Assembly (NCBI RefSeq): GCF_001426225.1
Contig: NZ_LMRT01000014.1
Coordinates: 831,871 to 895,870 of the forward strand
DNA: 64,000 bases
DNA from: Allobosea sp. Leaf344
GTDB lineage: Bacteria > Pseudomonadota > Alphaproteobacteria > Rhizobiales > Beijerinckiaceae
Reading direction: 5' to 3'
The position numbers were made by a program, and so were the translations under genes. The notes beneath the pieces were generated by a model. The model did not search any database. It was not told the origin of the DNA and saw only the letters and a program-made list of their open reading frames with translations. This document shows, one piece after another, positions 37,281-45,159 of this stretch; within the stretch, counting starts at the first letter, position 1, and each line of letters opens with the position of its first letter.

Positions 37281-38318
37281 TCAGCGCTCGACTTCGCGGT
37301 TCCAGCGCTTGGTCCAATCCTCGCGCTTGGCGTTGACGATGTCCCAGTCGACGGCCTTCAGCTTCTTCACCTCCTCGCCATAGGGCAGGCCCTTCTGCTC
37401 CTCGGCGGTCAGCGTCACCGTGGTGTTGGCCGGGCCGAAGCCGGCGCCGGTCGCCATCACCTTCTGGATCGGCGGCGACAGCATGAACTGGATGAAGGCG
37501 TTGGCCTCGGCCGCGTTCTTGGAGCCCTCGACGGGACAGGCGGCGACGCCGAGCGCGAAGCTGCCCTCCTTCGGGTAGACGAAGGCCGCGGGGAAGCCGG
37601 TATCGGCGAAGGCCTTGACCCGGCCCGAGCCCCAGACGCCGAGCACCGCCTGGCCGTTCTGGAACAGCTCGGTCATCTTGGCGGGTGACGGCTCATAGGC
37701 CAGGATATTGGGGTTGATATCCTCCTTGAAGGCCTTGAAGCCCGGCTCGATATTGCCCTCGCCGCCGCCGCCGAGCTGCGCCATGGCGATCAGCGCATGC
37801 AGCCCGTAGGTGTTGTTGATCGGCGGGGTGACGATCTTCTTGCCGTAGGTCTTCGCCTTCAGATCGTTCCAGGAGGTCGGCGCCGGCCAGTTGTTCTCGG
37901 CAAAGACCTTGGTGTTGTAGAACAGCCCCGTGGCGACGAGGCCGAGGCCGACGCCCTTGTTGGATTTGAAGCGCATCACCGGCGCCACATCCTTGTAGAT
38001 CGGCGCGTCGGTCAGCGTGCCGCAGAAGCCCAGCGCCACCGCCTGATAGGCCGGGCCGTCATCGACGATCGCCACGTCGATCTGCTGGTTGCCCTTCTGC
38101 GCCTGCAGCTTGGCGAGGGTGTCGGTGGAATTGCCGGCGACGTATTCGATCTTCACATTCGCCTGTTTCTCGAAGACCGGCAGGATGTCCTTGCGCATGG
38201 TCTGTTCGAAGGAGCCGCCATAGCCGGCGACATAGATCGTCTTCTGCTGGGCCATGGCCGCATCGGCGGCACCCAACGCGGTCGTCGTCAGCAGCAATCC
38301 TACCCAGGCAAGCTTCAT
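37281..38318 (-). CDS. PotD-type periplasmic solute-binding protein (second system)
   Basis: A 345-aa binding protein with a Sec signal (KLAWVGLLLTTTALGAADAAMAQ, cleaved near residue 24). The mature part starts KTIYVAGYGGSFEQTMRKDILPVFEKQ, typical of family-1 binding proteins for opines, polyamines or iron-like ligands, and contains DVAIVDDGPAYQAV. It is first in the operon, 37 bases before the ATPase gene, and divergent from the LysR regulator. Ligand unknown. Confidence 0.88.
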   Translation of the reverse strand: MKLAWVGLLLTTTALGAADAAMAQQKTIYVAGYGGSFEQTMRKDILPVFEKQANVKIEYVAGNSTDTLAKLQAQKGNQQIDVAIVDDGPAYQAVALGFCGTLTDAPIYKDVAPVMRFKSNKGVGLGLVATGLFYNTKVFAENNWPAPTSWNDLKAKTYGKKIVTPPINNTYGLHALIAMAQLGGGGEGNIEPGFKAFKEDINPNILAYEPSPAKMTELFQNGQAVLGVWGSGRVKAFADTGFPAAFVYPKEGSFALGVAACPVEGSKNAAEANAFIQFMLSPPIQKVMATGAGFGPANTTVTLTAEEQKGLPYGEEVKKLKAVDWDIVNAKREDWTKRWNREVER

Positions 38319-38436
38319 GGACCCCTCCTCTTTTGCGAGTGATGCGTCAGGGTCTGCGACAGATCAGCACTGGTCAAATCGAAAGATCGGTGCAAGCCAT
38401 GCCGAAATGTTATGGTCCGCCGGAGAGGGGCCCGCC

Positions 38437-39348
38437 ATGCTGAACCCGCGCCAGATCGAAGCGTTTCGCACCGTCATCGTCACCGGCGGGGTCACGGCCG
38501 CCGCCCGCGCGCTGAATATCACCCAGCCGGCGGTGACGCGGCTGGTGCAGGACCTGCAATATGCGCTGGGGCTGACCCTGTTCGAGCGCCGCGGAAACAG
38601 GCTGGTGCCCACCAATGAGGCGCTTTCCTTATACCGCGAGGTCGAGCGCCAGTTCGTCGGGCTCGACCGCATCCACAGCGCCGCCCGCAGCCTGCGCGAC
38701 GGGCTGTCGGGGAGCCTGAGGATCGCCGCCCTGCCCGCCTTCAGCATCGGTTTCCTGCCGCAACTCACCGGAGAATATCTGAAGGAGAAGCCGGGGCTGG
38801 AATTGGCGCTCTATGGCAGCATCTCCTCCCAGGTCGCGGAATGGGTGGCCTCCGGCTTCTGCGATCTCGGCTTCGCGCAGCTGCCGCTCGATTTTCCGAG
38901 CGTCGAGGTCGAGCTCCTGCCGGCGGTGGCGGCCGTCGCGGTCATGCCCGCCGGGCACAGGCTGGCGGCGCGCGACAGCCTCGTGCCGGAGGATTTCGTC
39001 GGCGAAGCTTTCGTCTCCCTGGAGCAGACCACGCAGCTGCGCTACCGGATCGACGCGATCTTCGCGACGGCGCGCATCGCGCGCGAGACCCGCATCGAGA
39101 CGCCGCTGTCGATGATCGCCTGCTCGCTCGTCGCCGCCGGCGCCGGCGTCAGCATCGTCGACCCGTTCACCGCCCAGGAATATCGCGGACGCGGCATCGA
39201 GCTGCGCCCTTTCGAGCCGCAGATCCGTTTCCATATCGGCGTGGTCTGGCCCGCCGGCCGCGGCCGTTCGGCGCTCGCCCTCGGCTTCGCCGACAAGATC
39301 CGCGCCGCCGTCACGCGCTTCGCCGAATCCGGCTCGCTGCAGGGCTGA
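38437..39348 (+). CDS. LysR family transcriptional regulator
   Basis: A 303-aa LysR protein: MLNPRQIEAFRTVIVTGGVTAAARALNITQPAVTRLVQDL is the winged helix-turn-helix, followed by a two-lobed effector domain. I start at ATG 38437 behind GGAGAGGGG; the frame is open upstream across the divergent spacer. It faces the PotD-oxidase operon and is the likely regulator of that operon, by the usual divergent logic. It resembles OccR/NocR-type opine regulators in layout, but I cannot assign the effector. Confidence 0.88.
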   Translation: MLNPRQIEAFRTVIVTGGVTAAARALNITQPAVTRLVQDLQYALGLTLFERRGNRLVPTNEALSLYREVERQFVGLDRIHSAARSLRDGLSGSLRIAALPAFSIGFLPQLTGEYLKEKPGLELALYGSISSQVAEWVASGFCDLGFAQLPLDFPSVEVELLPAVAAVAVMPAGHRLAARDSLVPEDFVGEAFVSLEQTTQLRYRIDAIFATARIARETRIETPLSMIACSLVAAGAGVSIVDPFTAQEYRGRGIELRPFEPQIRFHIGVVWPAGRGRSALALGFADKIRAAVTRFAESGSLQG

Positions 39349-39427
39349 GCGCGCTGGCGCCGAGGCTTCCAAGCGGCGCCCGAGGCCCCTAGACTGCCGG
39401 GGAGCGGCGGCGAGAGACGGGCAGCAC

Positions 39428-39955
39428 ATGGCCGAAGACACCCGGACCGGCACCAGACCGGCGGATGCGGCCGCGCAGGCCCCCAATCGCTGGCCCTGGC
39501 CGCCCCTCATCTATGGCGCTGCCATCCTGATCGGGATCGCCGGCCATTACATCCTGCCGCTGCCGGACCCCGGCCATGGGCCGGAATTGAGCGCGGCGCT
39601 GCATGGGTTCGGCTGGGCGCTGCTCGTCACCGGCGCCGCCTTCGATCTCAGCGCGATGATCACCATGCGGCGGGCGAGCGCCAACATCCTGCCGCACCGC
39701 GCCGCGACGGCGCTGGTGACCTGGGGCCCCTTCGCGATCAGCCGCAACCCGATCTATCTCGGCAATACCCTGATGATGCTGGGCGCCGGCATCGCCTTCG
39801 GCAATGGCTGGCTGATCCTGACCGGGCTCGCCGCCGCCGCGCTCGTCCAGCCGCTGGCGATCCGGCGCGAGGAAGCGCATCTCGCGGCGCTGTTCGGGCC
39901 GGCCTGGCTGGACTATGCCGGGCGCGTGAGGCGCTGGTTGGGGCGCCGCCGCTGA
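39428..39955 (+). CDS. Isoprenylcysteine carboxyl methyltransferase-like membrane protein
   Basis: A 175-aa integral membrane protein with about four to five spans. The SAM-binding hallmark of the ICMT/PEMT family is present: G-P-F-A-I-S-R-N-P-I-Y-L-G-N near residues 102-115, followed by a membrane segment, then R-R-E-E-A-H-L and a terminal W-L-D-Y-A-G-R-V-R-R-W region. Bacterial members methylate poorly known substrates. It is convergent with the YeeE-like gene, with 6 bases between the ends. Confidence 0.8.
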   Translation: MAEDTRTGTRPADAAAQAPNRWPWPPLIYGAAILIGIAGHYILPLPDPGHGPELSAALHGFGWALLVTGAAFDLSAMITMRRASANILPHRAATALVTWGPFAISRNPIYLGNTLMMLGAGIAFGNGWLILTGLAAAALVQPLAIRREEAHLAALFGPAWLDYAGRVRRWLGRRR

Positions 39956-39961
39956 GCCGGT

Positions 39962-41032
39962 TCAGTGCCGGAACATCTGCCGGATCGACCCTTCCATCAG
40001 GAAGGCGATGCCGAGCCGCGCGCCGATCATCATCCCGGCGATCGCCAGCGGCCAGGACAGCGCCATCATCGAGCCGGCCGAGATGCCCTGGCCGATCGTG
40101 CAGCCGCCGGCCAGGATGCCACCGCCGCCCATCAGCCCCGCCCCGAGCAGATGCCGGCGCATCTCGTGATGATCGTCGAAGGCCTCCCAGCGGAACTCGC
40201 CGTCGAACAGCGCCGAGGCGAAGGAGCCGGCCACGACGCCGAAGACGGTGCCGATGCCGAAATCGAACAGCCCCTCCGGCGTCGTCAGCACGGCATAGAG
40301 GGCGCGCCCCACCGGCGAGACGAAGGTCAGGCTCTGGGCCCGCGGGCTGACGGCGAATTCGTCGATCGCCACCCCGGTTACCCACCAGCCCGCGACCACG
40401 CCGAGGCCGAGCGTCAGCCCCGCCAGCAGCAGGCGCGGCGAGCGTCGCAGGCGCCTGTCGAGGAGCACGGCGAGCCCGAGCCCGGATGCGGCGAGACAGG
40501 CGATGGCGAGGCGCAGATCGCCGAGGCCGAGCCAGGCCAGCACCGAGGGAAGATCGCCCTGCACAGCGCCCGGAACCGGCAGCGCGATCCGCTCCAGCCC
40601 GTCGATCCGCAGCGGCGCCAGCATGCCGCGCAGCGTGGCATAGGCCACCGCGCCGAACACCATCATCACGATCAGGCTGCGCAGGTCGCCGGCGCCCAGC
40701 CGGATCAGCGATCCGAAGCCGCAGGTGCCGACCAGCGCCATGCCGAGCCCGAACGCCAGCGCGCCGAGCAGGATCGCCAGCCATGGCATGGCGCTCGGCA
40801 CATAGGTGGTGAAGGCGGGCGAGAGCGCGCCGCTCCAGACGAGCAGCTGGGTGCCGAGCAGCGCGACCGCCAGAGCGAGGCCGAAGATCCGGATGCGACG
40901 CGTATCGCCGCCGATCCAGACATCCTCGATGGCGCCGAAGGAGCATAAGCGGGCGCGCCTGACAGTGAAGCCGCAGACGGCCCCGATGCCGGCGCCCGCC
41001 AATGGCACGGCCCAGGCCGGCAGCGGCGTCAT
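39962..41032 (-). CDS. YeeE/YedE (TsuA-like) thiosulfate/sulfur transporter
   Basis: A 356-aa membrane protein with the internal repeat of the YeeE/YedE family. Conserved Cys-containing motifs are C-S-F-G-A-I-E-D near residue 30, G-T-C-G-F-G-S-L-I-R near 106, and G-G-C-T-I-G-Q-G near 310. In the characterised TsuA such membrane Cys residues relay thiosulfate. It lies 31 bases after the sox regulator gene on the same strand, so thiosulfate or another sulfur compound is the probable substrate. Whether it imports substrate or returns sulfur to the cytoplasm cannot be told. Confidence 0.85.
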   Translation of the reverse strand: MTPLPAWAVPLAGAGIGAVCGFTVRRARLCSFGAIEDVWIGGDTRRIRIFGLALAVALLGTQLLVWSGALSPAFTTYVPSAMPWLAILLGALAFGLGMALVGTCGFGSLIRLGAGDLRSLIVMMVFGAVAYATLRGMLAPLRIDGLERIALPVPGAVQGDLPSVLAWLGLGDLRLAIACLAASGLGLAVLLDRRLRRSPRLLLAGLTLGLGVVAGWWVTGVAIDEFAVSPRAQSLTFVSPVGRALYAVLTTPEGLFDFGIGTVFGVVAGSFASALFDGEFRWEAFDDHHEMRRHLLGAGLMGGGGILAGGCTIGQGISAGSMMALSWPLAIAGMMIGARLGIAFLMEGSIRQMFRH

Positions 41033-41063
41033 CGGGCCGGCCGTCGCCCGCGCGGCGCGCGCA

Positions 41064-41441
41064 TCAACTGTCCGCAGCCGGTTTCGTCGGGCCGCAGAAG
41101 ATGTCGTAGATCACCGAGATCATCCGCCGGACATCGTCATTGGCGAGGCTGTAATAGATCGCCTTGCCGTCGCGGCGCGTCGTCACCAGCTGGTCGAGCC
41201 GCAGCCTGGCCAGCTGCTGCGAGACCATGGGCTGGCGCAGCGAGAGAATGTTCTCGAGCTCCGTCACCGTGCGTTCGCGCTCCGCCAGCAGGCAGAGCAG
41301 CAGCAGGCGGTTCTCATGCGACAGCGCCTTCAGGAAATCGCTGGCCTTGCGCGCCTTGCGCATCAGCATGTCGAGCTCGGCCGAGAACTCCTCGCCGTCC
41401 CGCAATTCGGTTTCGAGTGCCTTGGAAACGATCGCGCTCAT
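41064..41441 (-). CDS. soxR: SoxR, ArsR-family persulfide-sensing repressor (BigR/SqrR type)
   Basis: A 125-aa winged helix protein with recognition helix region LRQPMVSQQLARLRL. Two Cys residues, Cys50 and Cys116, are spaced 66 residues apart, as are the disulfide/tetrasulfide-forming cysteines of BigR and SqrR, so it should sense reactive sulfur rather than arsenic. I start at ATG 41441; upstream in-frame sequence overlaps soxS and is not conserved. It overlaps soxS by 4 bases and probably represses both sox promoter regions. Confidence 0.88.
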   Translation of the reverse strand: MSAIVSKALETELRDGEEFSAELDMLMRKARKASDFLKALSHENRLLLLCLLAERERTVTELENILSLRQPMVSQQLARLRLDQLVTTRRDGKAIYYSLANDDVRRMISVIYDIFCGPTKPAADS

Positions 41442-41860
41442 CTCAGTCCCATCTGGCGGGGCTCGCCGCCGTCCTTGTGATCCGCGGATGCCAGCCCTGC
41501 AAGCATTTTGCCAAGCAGCCCCCAAAACGCATCATCGCCGAGATAGCCGGTGATGCGGCCGATCTCCCGGCCATCCTCGATGAGGACGAAGGTCGGCGCG
41601 GCGAAGACCCGCTCCTTCAGCCCGGGCCAGGCGACGCCGCCGGGCTCCAGCCAGACCCGCCGCAGCGGCGCCTGCCGCCCCTCATCCGTCCGCTCATAGA
41701 CCGGACCGACCTCGCGCTCGAAGCGCGCGCACCAGGGGCAGCCGTCGCGGGTGAACATCACGAGCTCGGCGGCCTCGCTCGCCGCGCCATGCACAAGCAG
41801 TCCCAGCCCCGCGGCGCCGGACGCCAGCAGGCGGCGAAGGCTTCGGTTGATCATCGACAT
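41438..41860 (-). CDS. soxS: SoxS, periplasmic thioredoxin
   Basis: A 140-aa exported thioredoxin-fold protein. The signal (SLRRLLASGAAGLGLLVHGAA) is cleaved near residue 30, and the redox motif C-P-W-C is at residues 41-44 (FTRDGCPWCARFE), with the cis-Pro loop APTFVLI. In Paracoccus SoxS keeps the sulfur carrier SoxYZ active by reducing wrongly oxidised forms. It is divergent from soxW and translationally coupled to soxR. Confidence 0.87.
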   Translation of the reverse strand: MSMINRSLRRLLASGAAGLGLLVHGAASEAAELVMFTRDGCPWCARFEREVGPVYERTDEGRQAPLRRVWLEPGGVAWPGLKERVFAAPTFVLIEDGREIGRITGYLGDDAFWGLLGKMLAGLASADHKDGGEPRQMGLR

Positions 41861-41939
41861 CCGGATAATATAGTCGTATTCAGATGTTTGCGCCAGTCAG
41901 CCCGGGCGCGACCCTCTCCGGCCATTCTGGGGACGCCAC
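41861..41939. promoter_or_regulatory. Divergent soxS-soxW promoter with AT-rich candidate SoxR site
   Basis: In very GC-rich surroundings the stretch around 41863-41886 is markedly AT-rich and, on the minus strand, contains AATA-N6-TATT, a short inverted repeat. ArsR-family sulfur sensors bind such AT-rich imperfect palindromes. The match to the published ATTC-N8-GAAT pattern of SqrR/BigR is not good, so this is a position-based proposal. Confidence 0.4.
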
Positions 41940-42500
41940 ATGCCGACGCGCCGTTCCGTCCTCATCGCCGGGCTCGCAGCCGCGGTCGCATCCCCGGCCG
42001 GAGCGCGTGCCAGGCTCGGCGAGGACGGGCTCTACCATTTCGACTGGTATCTCGAGAGCTTCCTCGACATCGCCGACGACATCGCCGCCGCGAGCGCGGC
42101 GGGCAAGCGCTTCGTCATTCTCTGGGGCCTGAAAGGCTGCCCCGCCTGCCGGCGCCTGCACGAGGTCCATCTCGCCGATCCGCAGACAGAGGCCTTCATC
42201 CGCGCCAATTTCGAGGTTCTCCACCTCAACATCCTCGGCCAGCGGCCGGTCACGGATGTCGACGGCGCGAAGCTCGGCGAGAAGGCCTTCGCGGCCCGCT
42301 ACGGCATTCTGGGCACGCCGAGCCTGCAATTCTTCCCGGAGACGGCGGAGGGCCTGGCGGCCAAGGCTCCGGCCGCGCGCGAGGTGCTGCGCATCCCGGG
42401 GCTGCCGGAACCGGCCGCCTTCCTGCAGATGTTCAAATTCGTCCGCGAAAAAGCCTATGAGCGCGGCGATTTCGCGCAATGGGCCGCCGGCAGGAGCTGA
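41940..42500 (+). CDS. soxW: SoxW, periplasmic thioredoxin
   Basis: A 186-aa thioredoxin-fold protein of the SoxW/DsbD-gamma-like group. A twin-arginine or Sec-like signal (TRRSVLIAGLAAAVASPAGA) is cleaved near residue 22. The redox motif is C-P-A-C at 67-70 (WGLKGCPACRRLH), and GTPSLQFF carries the cis-Pro. It probably acts with SoxS to deliver reductant to the Sox system in the periplasm. Confidence 0.87.
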   Translation: MPTRRSVLIAGLAAAVASPAGARARLGEDGLYHFDWYLESFLDIADDIAAASAAGKRFVILWGLKGCPACRRLHEVHLADPQTEAFIRANFEVLHLNILGQRPVTDVDGAKLGEKAFAARYGILGTPSLQFFPETAEGLAAKAPAAREVLRIPGLPEPAAFLQMFKFVREKAYERGDFAQWAAGRS

Positions 42501-42584
42501 TGTTTCGCGCCCGCCTTTAACCGCAAACATGGACGGCGCCGGCCGGAGCCGACGCCGCTGGAGAGGGCTTTCCGCCGCGATCGC

Positions 42585-43199
42585 CTATTTGTTCACCGGC
42601 GATTCTGGATCGAACAGATAGGCCAGCACATCCTTGATCTGCTGCTCGTCCAGCACCTTGTTCGTGCCGAAGCGCGGCATGTTCGAGCAGGGCACCACGG
42701 CCATCGAATTGTAGATCTTGGTATAGGCTTCCTTGATCGCGTCGGGATCGTATTTGCGGTCCTTGCCATAGGCGGCGAGGCTCGGGCCGAGCGTGCCATA
42801 GCTGACCTCCTTGGGGTCGAGCTGATGGCAGGCGAAGCAATTGCCCCCGGCGACCGTGCCCGGCGGATCGGAGAACTGCCCGCCGCGGCCGTTATTGGCG
42901 ACCTTGTAGCCCTCTTTCCAGTTGCCGAGCAGCTTGCCGTCGGCGGGAAAGCCGACCTTGGCCAGCTCGCGCTTGATGATGGCGTCGGCCTCCGCGGAGG
43001 GAACGGCGTTGCGGTGCAGGTTGCACGCGGCCAGGGATTCGTCCGGCGTGATCCGCGCCTGCCATTCCGGCGAGGCCTTGCCGAAGGTCGCTTTGACATA
43101 GCTGTCGATCGTCGCCTGGCTCGGCTTGTCCTGGGCCTGCGCCGCAGCGCCGGCGAGCAGGGAAGCGAGGGCGAGGGTGATGAAGGGAAGTCGCGTCAT
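42585..43199 (-). CDS. soxX: SoxX, c-type cytochrome subunit of SoxAX
   Basis: A 204-aa periplasmic cytochrome. The Sec signal ends near residue 22 (GAAAQAQ). One heme motif C-F-A-C-H lies at residues 121-125, and Met174 in C-S-N-M-P-R-F-G is the distal ligand. With SoxA it forms the enzyme that couples thiosulfate to the Cys of SoxY. It lies 12 bases after soxA. At about 204 aa it is the long SoxX form, with an N-terminal helical extension. Confidence 0.93.
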   Translation of the reverse strand: MTRLPFITLALASLLAGAAAQAQDKPSQATIDSYVKATFGKASPEWQARITPDESLAACNLHRNAVPSAEADAIIKRELAKVGFPADGKLLGNWKEGYKVANNGRGGQFSDPPGTVAGGNCFACHQLDPKEVSYGTLGPSLAAYGKDRKYDPDAIKEAYTKIYNSMAVVPCSNMPRFGTNKVLDEQQIKDVLAYLFDPESPVNK

Positions 43200-43211
43200 C
43201 GTCTCGTCCTC

Positions 43212-44045
43212 TCAGCGCTTGATCGAAGGCACGGCGATCTCGCCGCCCGCGGCCTGCTTCTGCAGGAACATCGTCAGCGCGGTCAGCGCGTCGGAGCCGT
43301 AATCCGGGACCGGCCAGCGCTGCTGGCGGTAACAATCCCAGAGCCTGTGCTGCATGGTGCGCAGCGCGCTCTGCGACACCCGGTAGGTCGGCCAGGAGGC
43401 CATGGTCGCCTGCGCGGCCGGGCCTGGAACGGAGAGGTTCGGCAGGCCCTGCAGGCGGATGCGCTTGCCCTCGTCGGCATGGCAGGTGGCGCAGGAGAAA
43501 TCCATGACGCCGCCACGGCGATAGAACAGCTCCTCGCCCACCGCCGCCATCTCCAGCTCCTTGGCGTGCTTGAGCTGCGGCTCGATCTTCATGCCGCTCG
43601 ACTTGTTGGCGATGAAGGCCGTCAGATCCTCGAGATCCGAGGCACGGCCGGGACCCGAGAAGCGGCGGGCGAGGACGTCCTTGGTGTCGAGCCCCTGGAG
43701 CTTGTCCATGCACCAGAGCAGCCGCTGCTCGGTGTCCATCACCCGGTCGGCATCGGCGAAATAGCGCGGCAGCTTGGCGAAGGCGCCGTCGAGCTTGCCC
43801 GGTCCCTCGCCGAGATCGCAGGCCTCGAGCGAGGCGCTCTTGGTGCCGCGCTTCTCGCTCCACAGCACCTCGCCGCGGTCGACCGCCAGGAAGCCCGGAT
43901 TGGAGAAGGGGTCGGACAGCATCTGCCGGTAGCGCTCGATCTCCTTCTCGCTGTCGTCGAGCGGCGGCGCCTGCGCGGTCAGGTGACCGGCCGCGAGCGT
44001 CATGGCGGCCGCCAGCACGGCCGCCCCTAAGATGGGGAGCTTCAT
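43212..44045 (-). CDS. soxA: SoxA, catalytic c-type cytochrome subunit of SoxAX (monoheme)
   Basis: A 277-aa periplasmic protein with a Sec signal cleaved near residue 25 (HLTAQA). The C-terminal heme motif is C-A-T-C-H at 185-189, and the active-site Cys238 lies in R-L-W-D-C-Y-R. The N-terminal heme of diheme SoxA is missing: only Cys76 and Cys112 remain, which could form a disulfide as in monoheme SoxA. SoxAX transfers thiosulfate to SoxYZ. I start at ATG 44045; upstream in-frame codons lie in the divergent promoter. Confidence 0.93.
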   Translation of the reverse strand: MKLPILGAAVLAAAMTLAAGHLTAQAPPLDDSEKEIERYRQMLSDPFSNPGFLAVDRGEVLWSEKRGTKSASLEACDLGEGPGKLDGAFAKLPRYFADADRVMDTEQRLLWCMDKLQGLDTKDVLARRFSGPGRASDLEDLTAFIANKSSGMKIEPQLKHAKELEMAAVGEELFYRRGGVMDFSCATCHADEGKRIRLQGLPNLSVPGPAAQATMASWPTYRVSQSALRTMQHRLWDCYRQQRWPVPDYGSDALTALTMFLQKQAAGGEIAVPSIKR

Positions 44046-44218
44046 CCCTAGCCCTTTCGTTTCCTCGATGGCCGCATTGGCTGCGGCCTTGTTCGGCATC
44101 CCTCTCATTGGAGGGACTTTACATTCACAGAAAACAATATCACGATACGTGCAAATGATGATCGCGACTGGGCGCTGGCGTCAAGTGCGAACAAGAACAA
44201 TTCGAAGGAGGAAACCCG
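44046..44218. promoter_or_regulatory. Divergent soxA-soxY promoter region
   Basis: This 173-bp spacer must drive soxAX to the left and soxYZBCDEF to the right. An AT-rich island near 44113-44160 includes ATTC-N8-CAAT around 44119-44134, one mismatch from the ATTC-N8-GAAT operator of SqrR/BigR-type sulfur sensors. A strong ribosome-binding site, GGAGGA, precedes soxY. Confidence 0.5.
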
Positions 44219-44683
44219 ATGAACTCACCCACCACGGGGCTGACGCGCCGCGCCACGATCACCGCCGGCGCGATCGCGGCCCTCGCCGGTCTGCTGGCGC
44301 CGCGCATGGCCTTCGCCGACGAGAAGCAGGTCGCGGACGAGATCAAGAAGCTCTATGGCGACAAGGCGATGGCCGAGGGCAAGATCCGGCTCGACGTGCC
44401 GGAGATCGCCGAGAACGGTCTGGTCGTCCCGATCAACATCGAGGTCGACAGCCCGATGACCGAGGCCGACCACGTCAAGGCGGTGCATGTCTTCGCCGAT
44501 GGCAATCCGCTGCCCGGGATCGTCAGCTACAGCTTCACCCCGGCCTGCGGCAAAGCCTCGGCCGCCACGCGCATGCGCCTCGCCCAGACGCAGAACATCA
44601 TCTGCATCGCCGAGATGTCGAACGGCACGCTGCACACGGCCAAGGCCAATGTGAAGGTGACGATCGGCGGCTGCGGCGGCTGA
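44219..44683 (+). CDS. soxY: SoxY, sulfur-carrying subunit
   Basis: A 154-aa Tat-exported carrier. The signal carries T-R-R-A-T-I-T and ends at about A33 (MAFAD). The C-terminus is the invariant swinging arm G-G-C-G-G, whose Cys bears the substrate sulfur. The Ig-like fold segments (GLVVPINIEVDSPMT and others) are typical. It starts the rightward soxYZBCDEF operon. Confidence 0.95.
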   Translation: MNSPTTGLTRRATITAGAIAALAGLLAPRMAFADEKQVADEIKKLYGDKAMAEGKIRLDVPEIAENGLVVPINIEVDSPMTEADHVKAVHVFADGNPLPGIVSYSFTPACGKASAATRMRLAQTQNIICIAEMSNGTLHTAKANVKVTIGGCGG

Positions 44684-44726
44684 GACCACGACGCGCGACA
44701 ACGAGACTCAAGGTGAGGATGACGCC

Positions 44727-45056
44727 ATGACCACCAAACCGACGCCCCGCGTGCGTGTGCCGGCCAAGGCCGCCGCCGGCGAGCTGATCGAGATCAAGAC
44801 GCTGATCTCGCACGAGATGGAATCCGGCCAGCGCAAGGATGCGCAGGGCAAGACGATCCCGCGCAAGATCATCAACAAATTCTCCGCGAGCTTCAACGGC
44901 AAGCCGATCTTCTCGGCCGATTGGCACCCCGCGATCTCGGCCAATCCCTATCAGTCCTTCTTCTACAAGGCGGCCGAATCCGGCGAATTCACCTTCAGCT
45001 GGAAGGATGATGACGGCCAGGAATACACCGCCCGGAACAAGCTGACCGTCGGCTGA
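44727..45056 (+). CDS. soxZ: SoxZ, partner of the sulfur carrier SoxY
   Basis: A 109-aa protein with the SoxZ pattern: PRVRVPAKAAAGELIEIKTLISHEMESGQRKDAQGKTIPR, then FSASFNGKPIFSADWHPAISANPY. It has no signal peptide and is exported as a complex with SoxY through the Tat system. It lies 43 bases after soxY. Confidence 0.95.
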   Translation: MTTKPTPRVRVPAKAAAGELIEIKTLISHEMESGQRKDAQGKTIPRKIINKFSASFNGKPIFSADWHPAISANPYQSFFYKAAESGEFTFSWKDDDGQEYTARNKLTVG

Positions 45057-45060
45057 TCGT

Positions 45061-45084
45061 CGCCGGCCGGGCCGGCCGGCGTTT
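45061..45084 (+). terminator. Hairpin between soxZ and soxB
   Basis: A perfect 8-bp GC stem (CGCCGGCC / GGCCGGCG, 45061-45081) with a GGGCC loop is followed by TTT, just after the soxZ stop codon. The short T run suggests attenuation or message protection, allowing more SoxYZ than downstream enzymes. Confidence 0.5.
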
Positions 45085-45159
45085 CACCTCCCTTGCGAGA
45101 GTCGCGGCCCCCTTGGAGCCGCGCATGGACGGCTGCGACGCCTGTCCAGAGGACAAGTC

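Noticed and set aside
41064..41441. ArsR-family gene as an arsenic regulator
   Set aside because: The Cys50/Cys116 spacing and the sox neighbours fit a sulfur sensor; arsenic genes are more than 12 kb away.
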